From contig NZ_MJAP01000013.1 in NCBI RefSeq assembly GCF_001884735.1, positions 166,275-230,274 of the forward strand: a stretch of DNA of 64,000 bases. The letters run 5' to 3'. Position 1 is the stretch's first letter, and each line of letters opens with the position of its first letter. The stretch is from Natronohydrobacter thiooxidans. GTDB lineage: Bacteria > Pseudomonadota > Alphaproteobacteria > Rhodobacterales > Rhodobacteraceae. The notes below the pieces were generated by a model. It saw only the letters and a program-made list of their open reading frames with translations, made no database searches and was not told the DNA's origin. The position numbers were made by a program, and so were the translations under genes. This document shows positions 34,581 through 43,192 of the stretch, piece by piece.

Positions 34581-34594
34581 TTGATCCGTGTCAA
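34581..34594 (-). promoter_or_regulatory. near-consensus FNR/FnrL box upstream of usp cluster
   Basis: TTGAT-ccgt-GTCAA on the plus strand (TTGAC-acgg-ATCAA read toward the usp genes) matches nine of ten consensus positions. A class II position (-41.5) puts the start of transcription near 34546, with a weak -10 (caatct) at 34558-34553 and a leader of about 23 nt. Low-oxygen induction of usp genes by FNR-family regulators is known. Confidence 0.55.
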
Positions 34595-34718
34595 ATCGCG
34601 GCGCCAATTCGCCAGTGTTTCAGTATGACATGAGATGTGAGCCTTGCGCCTCTTGCGCCCGCCCCTGTATCTGCGCGAGGGAGTATTTCAGGCAGTTCAC
34701 ACAAGAGAAGAGGCAGGC

Positions 34719-36068
34719 ATGTCCGTTTCAGTGGTAATTCTCGCAGCCGGTCAGGGCAGTCGCATGCAATCCGACCTGCCGAAAGTTCTGCATCCTCTGG
34801 GGGCCGTGCCGCTGGTCCTGCACGCCATGCGCGCCGCCCGCGAGATCGAGCCGGAACGCACGGTGGTTGTCGTCGGGCACGGGGGCGATGCGGTCGCGAA
34901 GGTTGTGCGCGGCGAGGATGAGCTTGCCACCATCGTCACCCAGACCGAGCAGCTTGGCACCGCCCATGCGGTCGATCAGGCCCGCGCCGCACTTGAGGGG
35001 GCAGTGGGCGATGTGATCGTACTCTATGGTGACACCCCCTTCATCCGCCCCGAGACGCTGGAGGCGATGCGGACCGCGCGCGCAAGCCATGACGTGGTGG
35101 TGCTGGGGTTCGACGCCGCCGATCCGGGGCGTTACGGGCGGCTGATCACTCAGGGCGAGGCGCTGGAGCGGATCACCGAATTCAAGGACGCCACCGAAGA
35201 AGAACGCGCGATAACGCTTTGTAATTCCGGCGTGATCTGTGCGGACCGCGCGCGGCTCTTCGACCTGATCGCAAAGATCGGTACGGAAAATGCCGCCGGG
35301 GAATATTACCTGACCGATATCGTGGCGCTCGCCCGCGCGCAGGGGCTGAGTGCAGGCGTCGTGCGCTGCGACGAGGCCGAGACGCTGGGCATCAACACCC
35401 GCGCGGAACTGGCGCAGGCCGAAGCGCGGTTTCAGGCGCGGATGCGGGCCGAGGCATTGGAAAACGGTGTCACCCTCAGCGCGCCGGAAACCGTTTATTT
35501 TGCGCAGGATACCTGTATCGGGCGCGACACGGTGGTGGATCAATTCGTGGTCTTCGGCCCCGGTGTGACGGTCGAAAGCGGCGCGCATATCCGCGCGTTC
35601 AGCCATCTGGAAGGGGCCCATGTCAGCCGTGGCGCGGTGGTCGGCCCCTATGCACGTCTGCGGCCGGGGGCGGAACTGGCGGAAGATGTGCGGGTGGGGA
35701 ATTTCGTCGAGATCAAGAATGCCCAGATCGACGAGGGCGCAAAGGTTAATCACCTCTCCTATGTGGGCGATGCAACCGTCGGGCCGCGCGCCAATCTCGG
35801 GGCGGGGACAGTAACCTGCAACTATGACGGGGTGTTCAAGCATCGCACCGAGATCGGCGAGGGGGCGTTTATCGGCTCTTCCACCATGCTGGTGGCGCCG
35901 GTGAAGGTGGGGGCGCATGCGCTGACCGGCTCGGGTTCGGTCATCACCATGGATGTGCCGGAGGGTGCGCTGGCTTTGGGCCGGGCGAAGCAGGAGACCA
36001 AGCCGGGCCTTGGCAAACGTCTGATGGAGCGGTTGCGCGCGGCCAAGGCCGCCAAGGTGAAAGGATAA
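34719..36068 (+). CDS. glmU: bifunctional UDP-GlcNAc pyrophosphorylase / GlcN-1-P acetyltransferase
   Basis: A 449-residue enzyme making UDP-GlcNAc from glucosamine-1-phosphate, for peptidoglycan and LPS. The N-terminal uridylyltransferase domain has LAAGQGSRMQSDLPKVLHPL (nucleotide loop), QLGTAHAV and GDTPFI. The C-terminal left-handed beta helix (from about residue 245) has hexapeptide repeats, RLRPGAEL, the acetyltransferase KNAQIDEGAKVNHLSYVGDA with catalytic His, and NYDGVFKH. ATG 34719 matches the family; the 25-codon upstream extension is not homologous. glmS follows 3 bp later. Confidence 0.97.
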   Translation: MSVSVVILAAGQGSRMQSDLPKVLHPLGAVPLVLHAMRAAREIEPERTVVVVGHGGDAVAKVVRGEDELATIVTQTEQLGTAHAVDQARAALEGAVGDVIVLYGDTPFIRPETLEAMRTARASHDVVVLGFDAADPGRYGRLITQGEALERITEFKDATEEERAITLCNSGVICADRARLFDLIAKIGTENAAGEYYLTDIVALARAQGLSAGVVRCDEAETLGINTRAELAQAEARFQARMRAEALENGVTLSAPETVYFAQDTCIGRDTVVDQFVVFGPGVTVESGAHIRAFSHLEGAHVSRGAVVGPYARLRPGAELAEDVRVGNFVEIKNAQIDEGAKVNHLSYVGDATVGPRANLGAGTVTCNYDGVFKHRTEIGEGAFIGSSTMLVAPVKVGAHALTGSGSVITMDVPEGALALGRAKQETKPGLGKRLMERLRAAKAAKVKG

Positions 36069-36071
36069 GCC

Positions 36072-37889
36072 ATGTGCGGAATCGTCGGTATCCTCGGGCG
36101 CCACGAAGCCTCGCCCCAGATCCTCAACGCATTGAAAAGGCTAGAATATCGTGGCTATGACAGTGCGGGTATCGCCACGGTGAACAATGGGCGGCTGGAC
36201 CGTCGCCGGGCGGTGGGCAAGCTGATCAACCTGTCGGATCTCTTGGTGCATGAGCCGCTGCCGGGACATTCCGGGATCGGCCATACCCGCTGGGCCACGC
36301 ATGGCGGCCCGACTGTCGCCAATGCCCATCCGCACCGGGCGGGCCGGGTGGCGGTGGTGCATAATGGCATCATCGAGAATTTTCGCGCGCTTCGCGAAGA
36401 ATTGAGCGCTGACGGGGTGAGTTTCGCGTCAGACACCGACACGGAAACCATCGTGCAACTGACCAGCCGGTTCCTCGATCAGGGCCTGACCCCGGTTCAG
36501 GCGGCGCGCGCGGCGCTCAAGCGGCTGGAAGGGGCCTTTGCGCTGGCTTTTCTGTTCGAGGGCGAGCAAGACCTTATTATTGCGGCGCGGCGCGGGTCTC
36601 CGCTCTGCATCGGGCATGGGGATGGCGAGATGTATCTCGGCTCGGACGCGATTGCGCTGGCGGATCTGACCGACCGGATCACCTATCTGGAAGAAGGCGA
36701 CTGGGCGATCATGTCGCGCGCCGGGGTGCAGATTTTCGATGCGGAAGATCAACAGACCGCGCGCCCGGTGAACCGGATCAATGTCGAGGCCGCGCGAATC
36801 GACAAATCCGGCCACAAGCATTTCATGGCCAAGGAAATGGCCGAGCAACCTGCCGTGCTGAAAGCGGCGCTCGGGCAATATTCCGCGGCGGATGCGCAGG
36901 GCATTGATCTGCCGGAAGCCCTTGATTTCAAAAGCGTTGATCGGCTGTTGATGGTCGCCTGCGGCACCGCCTTCTATGCCTGTCAGGTGGCGAAATACTG
37001 GTTCGAGAAATATGCGGGCCTGCCGGTCGAGATCGATATCGCCTCGGAATTCCGCTATCGCGACCCGGTTCTGGGGCCTGCGAATATGGCGCTTTTCGTT
37101 AGCCAATCCGGCGAAACCGCCGACACGCTGGCGGCTCTGCGCCATGTGAAACCACATGTAGGTCAAGTGGTTTCGGTGGTGAATGTGCCGACTTCCTCTA
37201 TCGCGCGCGAGAGTACGGTCGCTTTACCAATCCATGCCGGGCCAGAGATCGGCGTGGCCTCGACCAAGGCATTTACCGCGCAACTTCAGGTGCTCGCGCT
37301 GCTTGCGCTGCGCGCCGGACGCGATCGCGGGCGCCTGTCGGATGAAGAATTTTCAAGCCTTCTCAATGAGTTGCGCAGCGTTCCTGGCTATGTGGCGCAG
37401 GCGCTGGATCGGGAGGAGGAGATACGGCGGATGACCGAATCGCTGGCGCAGGCGCGGGACGTGCTGTTCCTTGGACGCGGCACCATGTATCCCCTGGCGC
37501 TGGAAGGTGCGCTGAAGCTCAAGGAAATCAGCTACATACACGCCGAAGCTTATGCGGCAGGTGAACTGAAGCACGGCCCCATCGCGCTGATCGAGCAGGA
37601 TCTGCCAATTTTCATTTTCGCGCCTTTTGACGCGCTTTTTGAAAAAACCGTCTCGAACATGCAGGAAGTCATGGCGCGGCAGGGCAATGTGTTTCTGGTC
37701 TCGGATGCGAAGGGTCTGGCAGAGGCGGGGGATGTGCCCAACCGGCTGCAGATGCCGACGGTCCCCGATCTGATCGCGCCGATTGTCTATGCGGTGCCCG
37801 CGCAGCTGATCGCCTATCACGCGGCGCTGCATCGCGGCACGGATGTGGACCAGCCGCGCAATCTGGCGAAATCGGTGACGGTGGAATGA
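36072..37889 (+). CDS. glmS: glutamine--fructose-6-phosphate aminotransferase (isomerizing)
   Basis: A 605-residue enzyme making glucosamine-6-phosphate, the entry step to UDP-GlcNAc. The N-terminal glutaminase domain begins MCGIVGILGR with the nucleophile Cys2 (after Met removal Cys1), then YRGYDSAGIA and HTRWATHGGP. Two SIS sugar-isomerase domains follow (CGTAFYACQVAKYWFE and LFVSQSGETADTLAALR; LGRGTMYPLALEGALKLKEI). The C-terminus DQPRNLAKSVTVE is canonical. No glmS ribozyme is present; there are only 3 bp between glmU and glmS. Confidence 0.98.
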   Translation: MCGIVGILGRHEASPQILNALKRLEYRGYDSAGIATVNNGRLDRRRAVGKLINLSDLLVHEPLPGHSGIGHTRWATHGGPTVANAHPHRAGRVAVVHNGIIENFRALREELSADGVSFASDTDTETIVQLTSRFLDQGLTPVQAARAALKRLEGAFALAFLFEGEQDLIIAARRGSPLCIGHGDGEMYLGSDAIALADLTDRITYLEEGDWAIMSRAGVQIFDAEDQQTARPVNRINVEAARIDKSGHKHFMAKEMAEQPAVLKAALGQYSAADAQGIDLPEALDFKSVDRLLMVACGTAFYACQVAKYWFEKYAGLPVEIDIASEFRYRDPVLGPANMALFVSQSGETADTLAALRHVKPHVGQVVSVVNVPTSSIARESTVALPIHAGPEIGVASTKAFTAQLQVLALLALRAGRDRGRLSDEEFSSLLNELRSVPGYVAQALDREEEIRRMTESLAQARDVLFLGRGTMYPLALEGALKLKEISYIHAEAYAAGELKHGPIALIEQDLPIFIFAPFDALFEKTVSNMQEVMARQGNVFLVSDAKGLAEAGDVPNRLQMPTVPDLIAPIVYAVPAQLIAYHAALHRGTDVDQPRNLAKSVTVE

Positions 37890-38572
37890 GCCGCGCAGAG
37901 CAGGTGCTGGAGGCGTTGCGCGCGCAGGGCGATGCGACCAAGGCGGCGGAGATGGCGGCCTATCACAAGACCGGGCGCGAATTTCTGGGTGTCTCGGCGG
38001 CGCTGCTGGATGAAATGGCGCGTGGGTTGCGCCGCGAGATCACGCTGGAGGCGCGTTGCGCGCTGGCGCGCGAGATGTGGGCCAGCGATATCCATGAAGC
38101 CTGCATCTTTGCCGCGAAACTGCTGACGCAGGCGCGGATCCGGCCCGAGGATGACGAAGTCTGGCAGATCATCGCCGGTTGGGCGCAGGGATTTGACAGT
38201 TGGGCCCTGGCCGATCACGCCAGTATCGCAGGCGCGAAGCGGTTGCAGGCGGTGCCTGCGCGGCTGGATCAGGTCGCGGGCTGGACCACACATGAGAATA
38301 TGTGGACGCGGCGCGCGGCGCTGGTGATGACGCTGCCCTGGGCGCGGCTGACCCATCCGAAAGCGCAGGAACTGGCAGTGCGCGAGCGGGTGCTGGGCTG
38401 GGCAGAGGGCTATGTGACGGATCGCGACTGGTTCATCCAGAAGGCGGTGGCCTGGTGGCTGCGCGATCTGTCGCGGCGCGACCCGGAACGGGTGCTGGCC
38501 TTTCTTGACGGTCCCGGCGCGGGGCTGGCGAAATGGGCGCGGAAAGAGGCGCTGCGGATCCTCCAGCCCTGA
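37886..38572 (+). CDS. DNA alkylation repair protein (AlkD-like HEAT-repeat)
   Basis: A 228-residue all-helical protein of the AlkD/COG4912 family, DNA glycosylases or relatives that recognise alkylated bases with HEAT-like repeats. Features are KAAEMAAYHKTGREFLGVSA near the N-terminus, the helical pair WQIIAGWAQGFDSWALADHA, WTTHENMWTRRAALVMTLPW (basic, aromatic groove) and RDWFIQKAVAWWLRDLSRRD. It overlaps glmS by 4 nt (ATGA), so it is expressed from the glmUS unit. Confidence 0.88.
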   Translation: MSRAEQVLEALRAQGDATKAAEMAAYHKTGREFLGVSAALLDEMARGLRREITLEARCALAREMWASDIHEACIFAAKLLTQARIRPEDDEVWQIIAGWAQGFDSWALADHASIAGAKRLQAVPARLDQVAGWTTHENMWTRRAALVMTLPWARLTHPKAQELAVRERVLGWAEGYVTDRDWFIQKAVAWWLRDLSRRDPERVLAFLDGPGAGLAKWARKEALRILQP

Positions 38573-38593
38573 GCGCGGGGGATTCGGGCGGGA

Positions 38594-39319
38594 TCAGCCC
38601 GCCCGGAGCGCGGCCATGGCTTCGGCCAGATCCAGCTTGCCGTCATAAAGTGCGCGGCCCGAGATTGCGCCGTCGAGTGTCGCGCCCGAATCGCGCAGCG
38701 CGATCAGATCGGCCAGACTGGAAACCCCGCCCGAAGCGATGACCGGGATCGAGACGGCGCGCGCCAGGGCGGCGGTGGCCTCGACATTCGGGCCCTGCAT
38801 CGCGCCGTCGCGGTTGATATCGGTGTAGATGATCGCAGCGACGCCGGCATCCTCGAACTGGCGGGCAAGGTCGGTGACAAGGACATCGGTTTCCTCGGCC
38901 CAGCCTTTGGTTGCGACGCGGCCCTCGCGCGCGTCGATGCCGACCGCCACCTGACCGGGGAAGGCGCGGGCGGCCTGACGCACGAGATCGGGGTTTTCGA
39001 CGGCAATTGTGCCAAGGATCACACGCCGGAGGCCACGGGCGAGCCAGCCCTCGATCGTCGCCATGTCACGGATGCCGCCGCCCAACTGGCAGGGGATGGT
39101 GACGGCGGCAAGGATGGCTTCGACCGCCTGCGCATTGACCGGGGCACCGGCGAAAGCGCCGTTCAGATCGACCAGATGCAGCCATTCGGCACCCTGGGCG
39201 GCGAAGGCGCGGGCCTGATCGGCGGGGCTGTCATTGAAGACAGTCGCCTGATCCATCTCGCCCTTGTAAAGCCGCACGCATTGGCCGTCCTTGAGGTCGA
39301 TGGCAGGGTAGAGGATCAT
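38594..39319 (-). CDS. hisA: ProFAR isomerase
   Basis: A 241-residue TIM-barrel enzyme of histidine synthesis, isomerising ProFAR to [25 protein letters not shown] carries catalytic Asp8, VDLNGAFAG lies in the second strand, [17 protein letters not shown] is the first phosphate loop, and [18 protein letters not shown] carries the second catalytic Asp. [10 protein letters not shown] is the second phosphate loop. No other his genes lie beside it, so it is detached from its pathway cluster on this side. Confidence 0.96.
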   Translation of the reverse strand: MILYPAIDLKDGQCVRLYKGEMDQATVFNDSPADQARAFAAQGAEWLHLVDLNGAFAGAPVNAQAVEAILAAVTIPCQLGGGIRDMATIEGWLARGLRRVILGTIAVENPDLVRQAARAFPGQVAVGIDAREGRVATKGWAEETDVLVTDLARQFEDAGVAAIIYTDINRDGAMQGPNVEATAALARAVSIPVIASGGVSSLADLIALRDSGATLDGAISGRALYDGKLDLAEAMAALRAG

Positions 39320-39676
39320 GGCACGGCCTTTCCTGAGCGGGATTTGCGCGCCTTCTACCTTGGGGCGGGGGGCAGGAAAACCTCTAAAAGACGTCTGCCG
39401 CGCCGGATGCGTGCGGTGGTGCAGTGAAAACGGGGGCTTTGCAGGGCTGCGGCAGAAAGCGCCCGTTCAGCGTGTCCTTGCACGCTTCACGGGCGCTGCC
39501 CGGCATAGCCGGGCGGGGCGTGTGGCAGTGGTTGGGCAGGGTGCAGCGGGGGCACTTAAAGAGTATTGCGAACCGCGTTTCCGGTTCTGCGGGACCGGTT
39601 GGTCACTCTGGGGGGCTGAGCCTCATGGATTTCGCCCGAAGACGCAGCACTTCAGGCGCCAGATCGCCCGAGGATC
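39320..39676. other. intergenic region upstream of hisA
   Basis: A 357-bp spacer between hisA and the PAS gene, both reading left. It holds the paired-hairpin repeat at 39459-39514 and otherwise no supported gene; the ORFs spanning it have no family pattern. It must contain the hisA promoter. Confidence 0.5.
39459..39514. repeat. paired-hairpin intergenic repeat, copy 1 of 2
   Basis: Outer arms gcgcccg (39459-39465) and cgggcgc (39490-39496) enclose an inner agcgtg/cacgct stem. After one T a second hairpin follows, gcccggc (39498-39504) / gccgggc (39508-39514). The same plan, with different inner bases, recurs at 55392-55460. Confidence 0.6.
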
Positions 39677-40258
39677 TCAGCGCCGCCCGCCGGGGATGAC
39701 GCGCAGCACGGGGCGTCGGGCAGGCGCGGCGGGGGGCTCGTCGAGCACGGGCCGGGCCAGTGTGAAGCGGCGCGGCGCGCGCCCGGTCTCGCCGCGCTGG
39801 TCGAGCACGCCCAGAAGGCGGGTGATGCGCCCAGCCTCATCGACCAGCGGCAAGAGCGCGAGCGTGGCACTGATCTGCGGCATCCCCGACTCGGCTTCGG
39901 CCTCCAGCGACAGGATCACGCGCGCGCCCTTTGCGGTCTGTTCGACCGCTTCGGCGAGCGCGTCGCGCGCGCTGCCCACAAACAGCACCGAAAGCGGCAT
40001 GCCGCGCATTTCCATGCCCATCAGGGCCTCGATCCGGTGGCCGCAGATGCGCAGCCGCGCCACGCGCGGGGTGACGAGTTCCGCCAGAAAGACATGGGGC
40101 AGGGCATCAGCGAGCGCCTGAGCCTCGATTGCGGCGCGGCGCGGCGGGGTGCCGTTCTCGCGCAGGCTGGACCAATAGGCGCAGACCCGGGCGAAGAGCG
40201 TCGGGGTCGCATGCGAATCGAAAGCGGTGCTACCGGTGAATTTGCCCGTATCCGTCAT
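39677..40258 (-). CDS. PAS-domain protein (PAS_5 type)
   Basis: A 193-residue soluble protein with one PAS_5-like sensor domain (about residues 18-145): YWSSLRENGTPPRRAAIEA, FLAELVTPRVARLRICGHRI, LMGMEMRGMPLSVLF and LLPLVDEAGRITRLLGVLD. A basic Pro/Arg-rich tail follows, with no kinase, GGDEF or DNA-binding domain. Such single PAS_5 proteins are numerous in alphaproteobacteria and some are cell-cycle regulated. A perfect CtrA box lies 99-113 bp upstream of its start. Confidence 0.8.
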   Translation of the reverse strand: MTDTGKFTGSTAFDSHATPTLFARVCAYWSSLRENGTPPRRAAIEAQALADALPHVFLAELVTPRVARLRICGHRIEALMGMEMRGMPLSVLFVGSARDALAEAVEQTAKGARVILSLEAEAESGMPQISATLALLPLVDEAGRITRLLGVLDQRGETGRAPRRFTLARPVLDEPPAAPARRPVLRVIPGGRR

Positions 40259-40356
40259 GCTGCATCCATCCCCTGCTCTCCACGCGCGGCAAGACGCGCC
40301 GCGACATCCTTGCCCGGAGCCTGCTGATCGGAGCCTTCATCCTGCAGCAAGCTCTG

Positions 40357-40371
40357 TTAATGAGATATTAA
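40357..40371. promoter_or_regulatory. CtrA binding site
   Basis: TTAA-tgagata-TTAA is a perfect CtrA full site (TTAA-N7-TTAA) in an AT-rich stretch of otherwise GC-rich DNA, between the divergent PAS and yicC genes (about 100 and 90 bp from the starts). It can control either or both; CtrA in Rhodobacterales governs motility, GTA and cell-cycle-linked genes. Confidence 0.65.
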
Positions 40372-40460
40372 TAGCTCGAATTGTGCTCGATTTCTGCCAT
40401 ATTTTGTGAATTTGGTTAAGGCGATGCGACCGGGCGCGATGGCGAAGACAGGGAGAGCGC

Positions 40461-41363
40461 ATGTATTCGATGACAGGCTATGCCAGCCGCGCCGGGAGCC
40501 ACAGGCTCGGTACGACCATACTTGACTGGGACTGGGATATGCGCGCGGTCAATGGCCGCGGGCTGGATCTCCGTCTGCGGCTGCCCGATACACTTGGATT
40601 TCTGGAGAAATCCCTGCGCGACAGGCTCTCGGACCAGTTGTCGCGCGGCAATGTCAGCCTGGCGCTGCGGCTGCGGATCGCACAGGCGGAGACTGTGGCG
40701 CAGGTGGATGCAGAGGCGCTGGAGGCGGTGCTGGCGGCGCTGGATCTGATCCAGTCGCGGGCGCAGGCGGCAGGGGTTCTGCTGCAGGCCCCGAGTGCGC
40801 TGGATCTGCTGGCCTGGCGCGGTGTGCAACAGCAGGGCCCGGAAATTGCCACAATTCCGCCCGAAATGCTGGGGAGGATTCTGCTGGAGGATTTCGATGC
40901 GCTGCTGGCGGATTTCTCGCAGGTGCGGGCGCAGGAAGGGGCGGCGCTGGCCGGGCTGCTGGCGGGCCAGCTGGATGAGATCGCGCGGCTGACTGCCGCC
41001 GCGCGGGATTTGCGGGACGCGCGCAGTGCCGATCTGCGCGCCCATTTCGAGCGCGCCATGGCGCTGGTTCTGGAGAGCGCGCGCGCCGATCCGGGCCGGA
41101 TCGAGCAGGAACTGGCGCTGCTGGCGGTCAAGGCCGATCTGACCGAGGAGCTGGACCGGCTGGAGGCGCATTGCGCCGCCGGGCATGCGCTGCTGGAGGC
41201 CCAGGGCCCGGTCGGGCGCAAGCTGGATTTCCTGACGCAGGAGTTCAACCGCGAGGCCAATACGCTCTGTTCCAAGGCGCAGCATCTGGAGATGACGCGG
41301 ATCGGGCTTGACCTCAAGACCGTGATCGACCAGATGCGCGAGCAGGTTCAGAACGTGGAGTAA
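40461..41363 (+). CDS. YicC-family endoribonuclease
   Basis: A 300-residue protein of the YicC/YloC family, RNases acting on structured RNA. The N-terminal [12 protein letters not shown] and the [16 protein letters not shown] segment, and the C-terminal [16 protein letters not shown] and [13 protein letters not shown] motifs, are diagnostic. It is adjacent to gmk (4 bp apart), the common yicC-gmk pair. ATG 40461 has a gggaga site. Confidence 0.93.
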   Translation: MYSMTGYASRAGSHRLGTTILDWDWDMRAVNGRGLDLRLRLPDTLGFLEKSLRDRLSDQLSRGNVSLALRLRIAQAETVAQVDAEALEAVLAALDLIQSRAQAAGVLLQAPSALDLLAWRGVQQQGPEIATIPPEMLGRILLEDFDALLADFSQVRAQEGAALAGLLAGQLDEIARLTAAARDLRDARSADLRAHFERAMALVLESARADPGRIEQELALLAVKADLTEELDRLEAHCAAGHALLEAQGPVGRKLDFLTQEFNREANTLCSKAQHLEMTRIGLDLKTVIDQMREQVQNVE

Positions 41364-41367
41364 GCCC

Positions 41368-42012
41368 ATGACCCGGCGCGGTTTGCTGATCATCCTGTCA
41401 TCGCCCTCGGGGGCGGGGAAATCGACGCTGGCGCGCCGCCTGATGGACTGGGATGCGACGATCCGCTTTTCGGTCTCGGCCACGACGCGCGCGCCGCGCC
41501 CCGGCGAGGAAGAGGGGCGCGAGTATTATTTCCGCAGCCGCGCAGAGTTTGAGCAGATGATCGCGGCGGGTGAGATGCTGGAACATGCCGAAGTCTTCGG
41601 CAATTTCTATGGCTCGCCCAAAGGCCCGGTCGAGGCCGCGCTGGCCGCGGGGCGCGACATGCTGTTCGATATTGACTGGCAGGGCGGGCAGCAGGTGCGC
41701 AATTCGAGCCTGGGCAAGGATGTGGTGTCGATCTTCGTACTGCCGCCCTCGATCGCGGCGCTGGAGATGCGGCTGCGCGGGCGCGGGCAGGACAGTGACG
41801 CGGTGATCGCCGGGCGGATGCAGAAATCGCGCGATGAGATAAGTCATTGGGCGGAATATGATTATGTGCTGATCAATGATGATCTGGAGCGCACCGATAC
41901 GGCGCTGCGCGGGATCATCCAGTCCGAGCGCCTGCGTCGTGAGCGCCAGACCGGCTTGACGGATTTCGTGCGCGGGCTGAACCGCGAGTTCGAGGCGCGG
42001 CTGGCGCGATAG
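41368..42012 (+). CDS. gmk: guanylate kinase
   Basis: A 214-residue kinase converting GMP to GDP. The P-loop [15 protein letters not shown] (residues 10-24), the GMP site [19 protein letters not shown] (about 36-54), [13 protein letters not shown], and [11 protein letters not shown] with the Mg-site Asp are all intact, and the lid helix region [12 protein letters not shown] is normal. It is coupled to yicC. Confidence 0.97.
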   Translation: MTRRGLLIILSSPSGAGKSTLARRLMDWDATIRFSVSATTRAPRPGEEEGREYYFRSRAEFEQMIAAGEMLEHAEVFGNFYGSPKGPVEAALAAGRDMLFDIDWQGGQQVRNSSLGKDVVSIFVLPPSIAALEMRLRGRGQDSDAVIAGRMQKSRDEISHWAEYDYVLINDDLERTDTALRGIIQSERLRRERQTGLTDFVRGLNREFEARLAR

Positions 42013-42021
42013 AGCGCGCTG

Positions 42022-42252
42022 TCACCATGGCACGATGCGCGAGAGTGGGTTCCGGTGTTGCACGACAGGCGCTCGCGCGAGATCAGGGCGGGCAGGCACC
42101 TGAAGATAAGCGCGCGCCGCAATGCGGCTTTCATTGAGCTGTCGAGACGCTTTAACTTCTTGTTTTGTCGCAATTTCGAACCGAAAAAGTCTGTCAACTT
42201 TTTCTGAAATTGCTTTAAGGTCTTGTTGTGGCGTGTTTTTATCAGAAAACAT
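42022..42252 (-). CDS. small AT-rich ORF of uncertain reality
   Basis: A 76-codon frame starting MFSDKNTPQQDLKAISEKVD, of which only the first 45 residues have AT-rich codon use; the remainder runs through GC-rich sequence. No ribosome site better than gaga. The start codon lies inside a 31-bp direct repeat, and the second repeat copy encodes a similar LKAISE..DR peptide in another frame, so this may be the relic of a small gene rather than a working one. Confidence 0.3.
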   Translation of the reverse strand: MFSDKNTPQQDLKAISEKVDRLFRFEIATKQEVKASRQLNESRIAARAYLQVPARPDLARAPVVQHRNPLSRIVPW

Positions 42253-42282
42253 CTGTCAGCGCTCTCTGAAATTGCTTTAAGG
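42190..42282. repeat. 31-bp direct repeat, two copies 62 bp apart
   Basis: Copies at 42190-42220 and 42252-42282 match at 27 of 31 positions and share the exact 18-mer tctgaaattgctttaagg. They sit in a 327-bp AT-rich gap between gmk and a small membrane gene (42013-42339). The offset is not a multiple of three. Confidence 0.75.
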
Positions 42283-42339
42283 AAATCTTCAGCCCTTGAT
42301 GCGAGACTCGCGGGATCGGATCTCGCAGGGGGCGCGTGG

Positions 42340-42537
42340 ATGAGCATTATCGGTTTTCTGATCGCCATACTGAGCGGGCTGGTTGCGGCGGGCTATGCGC
42401 TTTCGGGCGGATCCGGGCTGCTGCTGGCGGTGCTCGCCTATAGCCTCGGCGGGGCGGCAGCGCTGGTGCTGTCAATGACCGTGATCGGCTTCTTCCTTCC
42501 CGCACGCGCGTCGCCTGCGGCAGGGGAGATGCCGTAA
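42340..42537 (+). CDS. small two-helix membrane protein
   Basis: A 65-residue hydrophobic protein (MSIIGFLIAILSGLVAAGYA, a Gly/Ser turn, then LAVLAYSLGGAAALVLSM) with two predicted helices and a polar tail. Similar short membrane proteins of unknown function occur across Rhodobacterales. The ATG at 42340 follows a caggggg site. It precedes the folate cyclo-ligase gene by 67 bp. Confidence 0.6.
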   Translation: MSIIGFLIAILSGLVAAGYALSGGSGLLLAVLAYSLGGAAALVLSMTVIGFFLPARASPAAGEMP

Positions 42538-42604
42538 TCCGCATTGCTGTCCTGCCGCGCTTTGGGCAGTCTTGCGCCAGACCCGGCAGAAAAGGTGGTG
42601 CGCG

Positions 42605-43192
42605 ATGACGGATGCGCTTGCAGTGGCGAAGAAAGACATGCGGCGCGAGGCCGGTTTGCGGCGCGATCAGGCGGTGGCCGCTGGCGATCCTGACCGCATG
42701 AACGCAGCGGCTGCGGCGCGTGTTGCGGATGTGCTGGCGGCGCGGTTCGGGGACAGGCTGCCGGGGGTGGTTCTCTCGGCCTATATGGCGATGCGCGGGG
42801 AACTCGATCCGCGCGCGATCATGACCCGCCATCCGGGGCCGGTCTGCGTGCCGGTGATCACGGGCAAGGGCCAGCCGCTGGATTTTCACCGCTGGACGCC
42901 CGAGGGCCGGATGGTGGCGGGCACATTCGGGGCGATGATCCCCGAAACACGCGAGGCGCTGGTGCCGGAAGTGCTGATCGTGCCGCTGCTGGCCTTTGAC
43001 CGGCAGGGCTATCGTCTGGGCTATGGCGGAGGGTTCTATGACCGGACGCTGGAGCGATTGCGCGCCGCAGGCCCGGTTCTGGCGATCGGCTTCGCCTTTG
43101 ATACGCAGGAAGTGCCGCTCGTGCCGATCGAGGCGACGGACCAGCGGCTGGATCTGATTGTGACCCCGGAGCGGGTGATGGTGCCGGAGTGA
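42605..43192 (+). CDS. 5-formyltetrahydrofolate cyclo-ligase
   Basis: A 195-residue ATP-dependent enzyme converting 5-formyl-THF to 5,10-methenyl-THF. KKDMRREAGLRRD (N-terminal helix with ATP-binding Lys/Arg), YMAMRGELDP, and the C-terminal signature VPLLAFDRQGYRLGYGGGFY followed by DRTL are clear. ATG 42605 (MTDALAVAKK) is the expected start. A long repeat-filled non-coding region follows it. Confidence 0.93.
   Translation: MTDALAVAKKDMRREAGLRRDQAVAAGDPDRMNAAAAARVADVLAARFGDRLPGVVLSAYMAMRGELDPRAIMTRHPGPVCVPVITGKGQPLDFHRWTPEGRMVAGTFGAMIPETREALVPEVLIVPLLAFDRQGYRLGYGGGFYDRTLERLRAAGPVLAIGFAFDTQEVPLVPIEATDQRLDLIVTPERVMVPE

Noticed and set aside
36030..36075. glmS ribozyme or other riboswitch before glmS
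   Set aside because: Only 3 bp separate glmU and glmS, leaving no room for a leader RNA.
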